33,071 bases of DNA from Candidatus Sumerlaeota bacterium (GTDB lineage Bacteria; Sumerlaeota; Sumerlaeia; UBA8349). Positions 28,601-29,786 of this stretch are shown here, piece after piece. Both the position numbers and the translations under genes were made by a program. The stretch lies in NCBI GenBank assembly GCA_016931035.1, contig JAFGFN010000186.1, positions 1 to 33,071 on the forward strand, in the 5' to 3' direction. Under the pieces are notes generated by a model, which was not told the DNA's origin, made no database searches, and worked only from the letters and a program-made list of their open reading frames with translations. The number at the start of each line of letters is the position of its first letter. Positions within the stretch are counted from its first letter, which is position 1.

Positions 28601-29674
28601 ATGCGCGAGCGTCGCGTCGACCACCGACCACCCGCCCTCGGGAAGCACCGTGATCCGCAGCGTCGCCGTCGAAAACTCGCCGCCCCCGTCCGTCACGCGG
28701 ACCGTAAACGACGCAAGACCGTCCTCGGTGGGTCCTGCGACGCTCGACAAGGTTCCGCTTGTCTCGACGGTCAGCCAACCGGGGCCGCTGTCCTTGCTGT
28801 ACGTGAGTGTCTCGCTTGGGTCGGAATCCGCCGCCGAACCGGCGATGGAATCGCTGTGGCTCTGTCCGACGCGCGCGTTCGCCGCATAGAACGGATCGGC
28901 CAAGAAGTACGGCGTCGCGTTGGTCACGCTCACGTTGACCGTGTCCGTCCCCTCGGTCGAGATGCCGTCGTCCGCCGTCAGGCGCAGGACGTACTCGCCT
29001 CCCATCGAGAAATCGACCGTCGTCGTCGGCGACGTCGGACTGCCGAACTCCACGGTCGCGCCGGTCGGCTTGGAATCCAACGTCCAGAGCACCGTGTACG
29101 TCGTCGGCCAGTTCGGAGTGACGGTCCCGCCGAGGTTCGCCGTTTGAGTGTAAATCAGAGGAGAGACGTCCACCGACGCCTCGACCAGGGGCGGAGAATA
29201 CTCGACGGCTTGAACATGCGTGCGGAGCTGGTCCTTGATCGTCAAGTTCCCGTCGGAATCGATCGTCGCGTAGGCCGCGCCCTCGTCGTCGCGCAAGGTC
29301 CATATCGCGTCTTCGGGCGGCGTGAGAGTCGTCGATGTGTGCGAAAACTCTCCCCGGATCGTCAGATTCCCACAAAGCGTCGTCAGCGCGTCGTCGGCCA
29401 GTTCCATCAGGGCGAGCGTCGTGCCATAAGCGTCCGAAAGGACCCACCGCTCGATGCCGGGTGCGCACTCGATCGTCAGACACCCCGTCGTGAGATCGCC
29501 GAGCAGAACCAGATCGCCGTTGTCGTAGAACGCCCCGACCGCCGTCCCGCCCGAATCGCGGAACCTCTGTCCCGTGTCTTGCGCCGTCGCCGGAGCGGCG
29601 GCTCCGATGAAGAAGGCGAGAACGCCCAGAAAAGCCAGAATCCTGCCGACGCCCGATTTGCGTGTCAGATTCAT
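7619..29674 (-). CDS. Giant multidomain secreted adhesin-like protein (about 7,350 residues)
   Basis: One uninterrupted frame of 7351 residues. ATG at 29674 is preferred because a signal peptide follows (residues 1-32, ending PATAQD); TTG codons at 29683 and 29707 are alternatives. Domains in order (approximate residues): short strand-turn repeats 34-150; PKD-like and putative-Ig 160-345; LamG 350-565; putative-Ig 570-660; Calx-beta 661-776; BNR/sialidase-like repeats 900-1200; Ig-like 1340-1645; alpha/alpha toroid 1653-2020; CARDB 2020-2780; FnIII 2780-2865; IgGFc-binding-like 3130-3820; CARDB 3980-4695; two jelly rolls 4985-5350; alternating Ig-like array 5500-6890; two FnIII 6896-7095; LruC 7100-7345. 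The content is typical of extracellular binding proteins; no intact catalytic site is seen. No anchor, barrel or sorting signal is recognised. Role inferred: surface adhesion or matrix scaffold with the neighbouring proteins. Confidence 0.93.
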   Translation of the reverse strand: MNLTRKSGVGRILAFLGVLAFFIGAAAPATAQDTGQRFRDSGGTAVGAFYDNGDLVLLGDLTTGCLTIECAPGIERWVLSDAYGTTLALMELADDALTTLCGNLTIRGEFSHTSTTLTPPEDAIWTLRDDEGAAYATIDSDGNLTIKDQLRTHVQAVEYSPPLVEASVDVSPLIYTQTANLGGTVTPNWPTTYTVLWTLDSKPTGATVEFGSPTSPTTTVDFSMGGEYVLRLTADDGISTEGTDTVNVSVTNATPYFLADPFYAANARVGQSHSDSIAGSAADSDPSETLTYSKDSGPGWLTVETSGTLSSVAGPTEDGLASFTVRVTDGGGEFSTATLRITVLPEGGWSVVDATLAHWKMDDNAASPVVVDAFDDRDSTFTSTSSTPHTSEHTTTGVIDSALWFDGVDDHVDCGTGWFETDTFAMSFWLRLDQSQTNGCVVSKLPGDLDGGFAVNVDLTRRLLLRAYESGQATSKVTVSPSPLAVTEWCFVAIQKNDAGEVETYFNGGNKQTSSADFSFSNAASLTLGKGPSCLTTPVGSIDDVRIFSRYLTEEEVEGLYNDGEGNDADENFPPIFTSDPLNAEPATEDEPYSDSIWGTATDRDGDILTYSLVSGPSWLTVSGGGGLSGLPLRSDAGMNEFTVRVDDGYGGSDTATLLIHVCPAVSFFSPSYSANESDGTAELLVVLPEAVDGGVLVTYQILTSSTAVAGQDYVTPSPQEIQFESGQTTCSLTIELTDDSDDEAPETIVVELTGATGATLGAICRAVCTIVDDDPISLAVSTGMEIDEGSLVRLSIDLLNPGSVANSYGFETTADPVIADISDAASTVPLYRDVFPVFDALHQDFESSATVEVTNGYPDDTATTHVCLTVRRRDLAELGAIVNINGPSGADGAIEVGCRPTSGGLAVAGSGTGRTIVWSTQDAVGNLALYELTRGVRSLVAADERVLGVAQDGDEQSLLTRDADGDVWARTKTLSERWESATPEEVGSSAAAAPSNASIMRYGEAWYAVFYTNTTQFRVYVRNGATWSGSGDALSGATPDLILGADDNLYLSYINSGKDFCVRCREGSSAWSDPPFYTSSGPDFESSKGVADGDGNIWGLLLKDGSTSITVLMMPYDSANQEYGAAFSEVTGDLLAGEGVVAVETPNFAAAGDNAYVYLQTLTPEGMRIHRCEAFTTPSLSIVTTSSLALSYRDVFGEQGSRGQIFGHDGTDPFATWHPALVDDSNQTYLVGREFKDFIRLDRGRHFALRQEVRADLGISGPAGVEVRLYGDLQGVRVGAETIDVGEWFDYPANQRVWVTLNDDPHGYLGDVGKQTVYAQFRDTDEGNRSPWIVKDSVVYVNEYDWSVVSIEIADEAGVAIPDGVVIELDSGETYDFQAIIDYLPDDFDLDVDETQIEWAVTNGIGTIEDGHFLAGLKGSGKVVASREADNVDDWVFVHVVGAGPLDHFDIYPQEPIVLGLDSQQRFTAVGRDAAGNPVPCQIGWRVDGPGQILQNGLYLSPHAAAAPRATIVAFDIANPEIQSLKDIVIDGRAPDVVGLTIDGQGPSAPVITVEGSTDVRWSLSQNPQEDSGPVEFVAVVDDRLEIGRFTASDVTASSYTLSSWNTATVPDGRHTVKILATDSVGNSNSGRAPSLTFWVDNVPSGTRPTGALSGIDWLLEHQWRNDDEDFGSWKTQEDRSRAELIAEATFAANALVGADLAYESPYDNVYSESPVSVAQAYHDAIVWLAGEMEQGEVGDFGLRSSVIETLAYANRAERKVLYCLGGIDPLYKNCGSWVAGFMNDDQPSLMDYCEGAEGSFSLGGESLSTRYETILALRASMAAGAGDALGVLSPRWLEYFGENTGFVQQVLTSQSNEGGWSNARLGISMGQNTIVPYPSDVTYPIAGSLGNTWQLDNFYLTAEIASTINALRRQSGYSHVYTLVENTPLRSFFENQTATIDPNSIAFPQTDPNVVDTAAGVWSLVNMAMTTSDSNLCGSLGAKALKGANYLIAQQSTDDGGWNARALDTAWAVRALRPELGIALPAEGAFAPVSRQFNVLVKNYGPAAALNARVSAFDVDPRDLTPSERTEERLVSSAAYLVASSDEVAFELTLPEGRIPKVVYFMIDAEERIPEFDEDNNVVEWTMPKRPNLVVCADGIRAYSSSGPPIAGATWYLEARVWNLGQQAVTNPEARVRLFEGHPLEAADPRYLRYVPLGTGSSNESALNPGCSKLIAFEVHSNRLDLQTPGDYDLFVWADAPWDGFLFDAGKVAESCETDNIAGRRISVYEPGALEWPDLAVSADGVDYGPKPLFYEEPGYLRVRLDNVGAGDAFDVDLRVSLDDLLSSRTVRVAELKAGHSKTIEMSLVLEEASSYTIRVEADPDDRIREMDDENNVCNLGVIVHPHDEVSTPDLGIYREDISISDLGDGKSVQGTIRNLLDEIDEALGHKLNYHIDYTNLDDTYYNSGDIIPFGLPRHGSCQAVDPETDRLDSAPSVVNVSVRFDFLDSGEVAVDEYSAANNEASRSFNIDKTNLRILDISADPEEPIVASCETTTAPVNVTVVLANGQDEEGFVDASGVHLRIVDEITGKELDYWTNLTLPALETDSEGVTVGIVTLTLRDVPLAIGLHSIKATVDPIGFFVETDETDNEMSVSVEVVDNGAGTRPTPNLSISESDIRFANTDSLLVVNAVIHYEKPSGEGVPAPVFRVPVFVYEKDDLATTISCRPFIIPVIEAGEQFEVTIPTTLSLESVSDAEGVCVYIDPRHTIGEDEADWGDNGASRVAARPTAPADLSVTALPTKNLAEWSTASDEPVDVIGYLLTRSVGTTETTPVDAAWSVARGVTSYLDGDIDAGTTYTYCVRSIGENGRYSFPVGDTAVSDPPLLITQIDGYDLQTSWYVTTQSAITVLGTFGSDATYSDEPITLYLNNVAHSPTATPNSQGVFTFSNVSLEDQTRFVLVAWVSRTVEGKTYWVKSNQVIVLYDKFPDLRFILDSDNEPEISMQWWADNLGTLGAWESAGDLSTVGHYAGRKVKFEANIENCRQTNIDTGFNVLFSVEYENETFQNRITQATLNGTQKWLATHDPITLRSDSPVKAVRFKVDYAENQKGEETPYGQIVEYSEVNNNYRVLASGSLMKENIFIDTEFWMPIPFYFSKMTGWGYSCGLTIDNDFGVDARITVTAGEADASEPQTVRFENFRSGELVDWNWHEVVRVPAGASGSKYDDLWVLGSAPEHEHPATLTLPDPVTGRGVGEWMIPNKAGSYWLWESVHAVLPGAEPQWKMPKEIYEVWEDPAFHYEVLHRRKQYHLLLPESHFQCKPDYKVDDVALRITSDEPFSAVCWTKQTGNGSAFSVIPKRCLGKKYVVGGYDGGWFGCGNYTSNGQNMTFFQILAVEDGLTTVGIYQNALGVPDYDLFNQFGGTEAEYCGTEGGRKVYCVELDKGQTYVWSSNRYLGGDPGGILLVANKRIAVLAGGAGDAPVYSYSQPEDVYGSEVSCVMLPPIPEEDEYEDSPDMHFLPKVAFNSSATRFYPWDTAYLPENADGKCLNHIIRVVPMNPTPNALTYINLMNDDPGFGVTIPVLPGGWLEIGEDSRAFIKILDDDLPLLTEYVNGKDAGNNYFVQRVVDNDVFNHRIWADNNIPLLVQTAFFTNIGCCDSLNPGLGDVLMRWESYETPGHPLDVNIASTYPDFRATIGDPDIALDIPVREWVRDEMVQFTLMTGPYSYSAEVWSKGTWIRDEKLDSPYQVVDVYTSTTAESPRLFGSLDAKVGSPKYPVDSLTQQVGYWWWGSPKCASLTTGWWDASGIPAPIAPSPTVKACRFFLPIGPNSQRDFYLYNPDRLPVCVRVSGFADYASYYYPACRYVKSVVDEKSNYKDLALEEGSIGFPYNGDKLLAGQPVIAQVEAMNNGNQDVTTTSGAQLVVTEIAQSGTRVLITTETLPLAGEVVPARRLYSYVRQFSYTPSSDVTGITATLSYPGDQDPTNDSYTRSLSVEDIVYPDISVVAGSLTVEPASASPRLAGDPVRVSATVRCTGFLVEEIPVWLQINAYKPEPVDDWFSFEAQYTTVTLTPDTIVNPAPGAFCAETTVEFEWEPGGEYELHSGLVCANYYSSSHYPDPPHRAVDEGPDASIFTPSSPYWNNLQRFKYVDNVRFGNLSIANPSSDPPNPVVSGQSVDLSGVVSNDDARPFENAEVGYYYGDPRTTGTARLARRAVDLSKNALTTVTAPVTIWEIGTHTIYIGIDPTNVFDEDDEDDNWTSLTIEVIEALSPDLSVRPDSDYACTPTQAVRGTEVDLGAWVRNVGYADATVPYKAAIFEGSSDPTEGTVLAEAVLNWPPGTDQHTSETRTLAGAWDTSDAALGRHDLFLVIDSPNHLAASAHGDAPFKEPLRADLMQGDTGIRVPSFTGVGQVLQWQLDVYATTDTLCDASQKIGHWDPAGGFCNTDVNTSGMATVWRAAASESVLLVFTSADGETFPTFSEPWDLKLAFRDEFTTGLSVTTSVDVALPANAADEWGTTLTLWLAADGSTYFTRRYHLAGDYMNDSIVSDLISAGLAPDMVSTETMRDESGCVDELSEMNNIFPREVSVYEETWPNLTVSVETPSTSSLVGRIIPIHVDVTNDGADLTTATEVALTYEPEDSSQAPVAICETLIVPGPILHGQSVAVVPEVEWEPGSLTGEYRILAEVDPADKIPESCETDNMSSTTILIEGTTTLTLETITPTLYCVDGPSTVPIAATVESCETGMATLLLSIETADGVATSTVSSIDLATSTPFSMSGTHTFDVIWPIGTNPAGDYRVRAELYRIVDSAQEEPPLPTLSNPFEIAPDKSFSCGFMAPPPQAHYAKGPIAFEFWLGNDSVNWTLPGYDYTLEVENSLGQKVWCPASASGGPLHPDGAVRTHDERWESPSALGNPLTATVKFYEVGESEPSAQAQTTFTFGERETVGVAVDILSSALEDIVYTSSTVVSVTVDAVGSDVTTNGLMMLSDERLAGPGVLTWNYMPNAGFEDASSSDPDVPAFWSDSQTSSVTLLALTTETVHLGQTALAITGTYNGWAEPEDIVEVPLDSQLAVSFYGRVESADDAIALSVREYDTEGYLVRESLAPVACQSTDCWSRIECVVVTSGTVGVRPRLTLIGSGEMTAYVDSLQIQEGAVATAWIDSSGYAQPGRFVNLLANPSLTLDDGTTWSLLHEALAVDSDVTAGNDVPDGWHLSGTADADIVASQSLPSVLAERGLSDAFTLSSSSGPKSFALSQSLISGRPSEALVLSVYAGGTSETLEAIVRQYDDTETEIGDAVTSQTFELSGTLARYSLDVTTTSGAKTVGVEFSGSVENAILLVAAQLEPGSIASRWVGWAKYCGTVENWSVKETDTDGEKRVEAQILSKLPFGLAVRPSADLTPDDLGFETTADGLIVEALLPGRPVVTDVAATFSSSLDEETTLTLEGAFEPGDWTVITTSTLDLDAQGNATHLISGLDSQYAKYRLVVHQPGATRSLVSACEFSGFELSGRDNVVFDATQPEGEISVPNEGSVLSGTEADIEIAATDNVSGLREAAYGVWQNSVQVSSATLSAWEDGVVQGTFDISVLDDGAASITATVVDRAGNVGNVPVRGVTIDRTPPVLSDARIDNDTTANDDWAKSGDTVTLRVEVDDDSVTASGVFANLEAFGLATAATPDSYQGDVFEWDLSDSIETTSDGLVSAVLWARDPYGNTSGETVVGTTVDNTPPQLSLVPVSPDPHGEQDVTLEGEAEDNPEGEIADVWYKLDAGDWLPTSATLAPFDSYSEPFEFALTGLSDTVHTVYTKCVDAAGNESEIVQDTFEIDYVLPEIEVSVANLDNAGASLVKDGDLVRVRASFNVIEVNAESASADLTALGGAANTKPLTTTTEDDTTTLTWFLNTQCTPADGWLTTTVHALDRLDRPVSGSDSILADNSLPTSTLTPQSPDPVSTNSVTLYGTASDVEPGRIASIEYRLDGEGWTTASLTSPPYGDATTETFSVVLQELDDGEHTVQVRAWDTALNVPQDGYSSDTFTVDTNVPLIASLSAYNLTTTQSLYVKNGDNVEITALFDPGRLEPEDTVTANLSGLGKGTSVEPTTRTATSALWYAADVETSPANGEVVLTVNTLDAAGNSDCTSVSLLADNTPPASTIENYGPNPTSSTLPALGGLATDSTPGIVSNVEVQVDGSGPWYPAIARDAGLFTGGFDSAEEYWDMSVSLTDGTYTIYVRATDRAGNVEPGPYENVEITIDRSGLTEIASARLLNPKLHSVDPEMDPQVFRTGHPLTLVANLQITSGSLPTTSTIHADLTSFTLGSDVCPDGVVGETAYWDFPTTGCTALSGEILTASVWTDIAPTTQTYAAIVLDDTSPTLTVDPLFPYPPCTRSVVITGTAQDEEPTSVGAKVQGVWYRVDGGIVGTEDPFDPESTPTLNTSFWPAEPVDGAFDSSSEAYRLRTYELADLTTHTIEVIARDLVGNVRRTTETFYIDTTTPMIHEATISDLDVPASVTTTYVSNGHSVVVEALLNYPFLLTSQLHADLRGLGGTSDTLASSFFDKQALWPIEDIVTSPTDGQVEVAVWLTIDGETTGTVFAQTTADNASPVLHSVSFPPDAVATNTLVIEGIAHDRSGSGVDVLLVSLDDGDNWTTVTQVTSTTLQGIPTAVEFEYTASGLDDGVYPVRILARDRVGLESSQSTRTVTVDTCVPTVSLDAYAPDPVANDALTYTGSAEDGSGSDYPTVYYAVDQADSWTTVTQTTPGSGTNMTFSFNLTNLGSTTHTIWAKALDQAGNESALSSDTVTVDAVAPQIVIFEPESDATLSDVFDIAVQVTDNLVGVTSGSVRYQFVQDGQAWTAIPRTWGNPTSGTYTIDNIDGWRLEQGPEVLSVRASDGLGNNENTSATDQNPAIVDVTVDYDYPPQAPTGMVAGYTSYEDVEIRWNKNDEASFSYYELHRQQGSGGPILSPCLYQTGIEQGTGSPFYNYYVDQVSSDTATPYSWRYALRSVDLADNVSTFSQTVSVPPPDAPWDLRAIAESATTVTLTWHLVTDSFVAGYKVIRTIDGASTTTVSIDIDDLTTVTPTTAQYKDASVASETQYTYHVVAYDGADNVSLDSNHVTATPSVNGRTIEDVHTVVFEDQEGVATCDYDCNDLVILLESTIYLDSSDNVSSIVVTTTGKEKNGTYSIAFNLDLVGLMGSANVNVTRYDSQTPTVPRSWYNGTYSSGGATIPVFPNTTNGVYGTNGIEDDVAVVTILLNSPESNPWMQSNEVVFDEPPFDAWIAVNSTDEETHIFDPENLDYFMEGQVVQIEDTPLTGIYIPLGFKMPVLTWTTPPGTTRLWDAYPDFVEWAKSVRSLGEVKNASWYTHYVPPPGQ
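7625..8375 (-). other. LruC domain at the C-terminus of the giant protein
   Basis: The last 250 residues match the LruC domain (named after a leptospiral lipoprotein; often found with DUF4842). Visible landmarks are VVFEDQEG, the acidic motif DYDCNDLV near residue 7125 (family form DYDFNDLV), a segment with PLTGIYIPLGFKMP, and the family ending PDFVEWAKS...NASWY near 7322-7345. In this family the acidic motif is thought to bind calcium. The domain follows two fibronectin type III domains and ends six residues before the stop codon, so the C-terminus is complete. Confidence 0.85.
8385..8990 (-). other. Two fibronectin type III domains of the giant protein
   Basis: Residues about 6896-6995 (PPQAPTGM...EIRWNKND...YELHR) and 6996-7095 (PDAPWDLRA...TLTWHLV...YKVIR...YTYHVVAYDG). 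Both show the FnIII pattern of a Pro-rich start, a central Trp, a YxLxR/YKVIR strand and a Tyr corner. They separate the Ig-like array from the LruC domain. Confidence 0.85.
9000..13190 (-). repeat. Array of alternating Ig-like domains A and B in the giant protein
   Basis: About thirteen Ig-like domains in tandem. From residue 5607 two types alternate. Type A has a strand with KNGD/KDGD/KSGD, then xADLxxLGG, and ends near ADNTPP. Type B starts near PDPV, continues TLxGTAxD...VxYxxDxG.W, and ends DGxHTVxVRAxDxAGN. A-B pairs begin near 12856, 12246, 11615, 10955 and 10255, each roughly 205-235 residues; two more B-like domains follow, and a B-like domain precedes the array. The repeats are divergent at DNA level, so the array is old and probably stable. 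Likely a rigid stalk presenting the FnIII-LruC tip or the N-terminal binding modules. Confidence 0.8.
13620..14725 (-). other. Two carbohydrate-binding-like jelly-roll domains of the giant protein
   Basis: Residues about 4985-5350. Each begins with the typical NxGFE/NPSL start (PNAGFEDASS; LLANPSLTL) and contains a Trp-rich middle and a strand ending in LQIQEG or AQLEPG. This is the pattern of CBM4/9-like galactose-binding-like jelly rolls that bind sugars in secreted proteins. The assignment rests on pattern alone. Confidence 0.6.
15590..17745 (-). other. Second CARDB block of the giant protein
   Basis: Residues about 3980-4695 hold roughly four CARDB-like domains (cell adhesion-related Ig-like fold). 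Each opens with PDLSV/PNLTV-type strands and closes with the acidic turn ending in xxDN or xxNN, for example DEDDEDDNW, LSEMNNIF and CETDNMSS. The closing CETDN motif also occurs in the first block, pointing to duplication within the gene. Confidence 0.75.
18170..20285 (-). other. IgGFc-binding-like region of the giant protein
   Basis: Residues about 3130-3820. The region opens with EFWMPIPFYFSKMTG and contains the family's hallmark succession: short strands on access to sugar-like ligands (HLLLPESHF, AVCWTKQTGNGSAFSVIP), then GQTYVWSS...GGILLVANKRIAVLAGG near residue 3450 and SEVSCVMLPP. In IgGFc-binding/FCGBP-type N-terminal domains the equivalent stretch reads GxIVTSNKPVAVFSG. The second half is unusually Tyr/Trp-rich (YYYPACRY, YWWWGSPKC). 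The ligand cannot be told from sequence; the name is historical and does not prove IgG binding. Confidence 0.7.
21070..21345 (-). other. Single fibronectin type III domain after the first CARDB block
   Basis: Residues about 2780-2865: APADLSVTA...LAEWSTASD...VIGYLLTRS...TTYTYCVRSIGENG. The Trp strand, YLLTR strand and Tyr corner fit FnIII. A linker with a further CARDB-like domain ending EVNNNYRV (about 2960-3120) leads into the IgGFc-binding-like region. Confidence 0.75.
21345..23605 (-). other. First CARDB block of the giant protein
   Basis: Residues about 2020-2780 contain about six CARDB-like domains. Closing acidic turns are visible as FDEDNNVVEW, ESCETDNIAG, MDDENNVCNL, YSAANNEASR, ETDETDNEMS and EADWGDNGAS. 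Openings such as PNLVVCADGI and PDLAVSADGV recur. The block directly follows the toroid domain. Confidence 0.8.
23610..24720 (-). other. Alpha/alpha-toroid (prenyltransferase/squalene-cyclase-like) domain inside the giant protein
   Basis: Residues about 1653-2020 are helical, unlike the all-beta surroundings. They begin GIDWLLEHQW and carry QW-like motifs: QSNEGGWSNARLG and QQSTDDGGWNARALDTAWAVRAL (quoted in part). These fit the toroid fold shared by terpene cyclases, prenyltransferases and thioester domains of complement-like proteins. The DxDD catalytic motif of cyclases and the CGEQ thioester motif are not seen, so a structural or binding role is more likely than catalysis. Confidence 0.7.
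25650..27110 (-). other. BNR/sialidase-like repeat region of the giant protein
   Basis: Residues about 860-1340. Repeated short blades read as asp-box-like or FG-GAP-like turns: TIVWSTQDAVGN, LLTRDADGDVWARTKT, GDNAYVYLQTL, DGDGNIWGLLLKDGS. The pattern suggests a beta-propeller of the sialidase-like type, but catalytic residues are not recognised and blade number cannot be fixed by eye. Confidence 0.45.
27345..28630 (-). other. LamG, putative-Ig and Calx-beta modules of the giant protein
   Basis: LamG/concanavalin-like domain at residues about 350-565, from LAHWKMDDNAAS through ALWFDGVDDHVDC to GSIDDVRIFSRYLTEEEV, a near-textbook series. It is followed by a putative-Ig domain (PPIFTSDP...SGPSWLTV...FTVRVDDGYGG) and a Calx-beta domain ending TIELTDDSDDEAPETIVVEL...CTIVDDD (about 661-776), a calcium-binding fold common in giant adhesins. 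Confidence 0.85.
28630..29210 (-). other. PKD-like and putative-Ig domains near the N-terminus of the giant protein
   Basis: Residues about 155-345. The first domain has TVLWTLDSKPTGATVEF...GGEYVLRLTADDGIS, the PKD/Ig-like pattern. The second has the cadherin-like putative-Ig signature SGPGWLTVETSGTLSS...FTVRVTDGGGEFSTATLRI, nearly repeated by the domain after LamG (SGPSWLTV...FTVRVDDGYGG), indicating internal duplication. Confidence 0.75.
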
Positions 29675-29686
29675 CGCTCGCAAGGT

Positions 29687-29692
29687 TCCTTT
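29687..29692 (-). promoter_or_regulatory. Possible ribosome binding site of the giant gene, with poor spacing
   Basis: AAAGGA on the minus strand lies 12 nucleotides before the preferred ATG at 29674 and only three before a TTG at 29683. Neither spacing is ideal, so the start is less certain than for the other genes. Either choice leaves the signal peptide intact. Confidence 0.4.
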
Positions 29693-29744
29693 GCGGTTGA
29701 CGTTCAAGCCTTCGCGGAACTTCGGCCTTTAGGCTGCATTCGTT

Positions 29745-29786
29745 CATTACCTTCTGTCTTCTGCCTACTGCCTACTATCTACTGCC
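29745..29786 (-). repeat. Heptamer tandem array across the stop codon of the fibre gene
   Basis: On the minus strand, in order: GGCAGTA, GATAGTA, GGCAGTA, GGCAGAA, GACAGAA, GGTAATG; each is seven bases long. The TAG stop of the fibre gene (29767-29765) is formed inside the array, and the last residues of the protein (AVDSRQ) are encoded by it. The other half lies in the 90-bp gap to the giant gene. Confidence 0.85.

Noticed and set aside
29675..29764. Terminator between the fibre gene and the giant gene
   Set aside because: Only short hairpins such as GCC-TAAA-GGC are present, without a following U tract.
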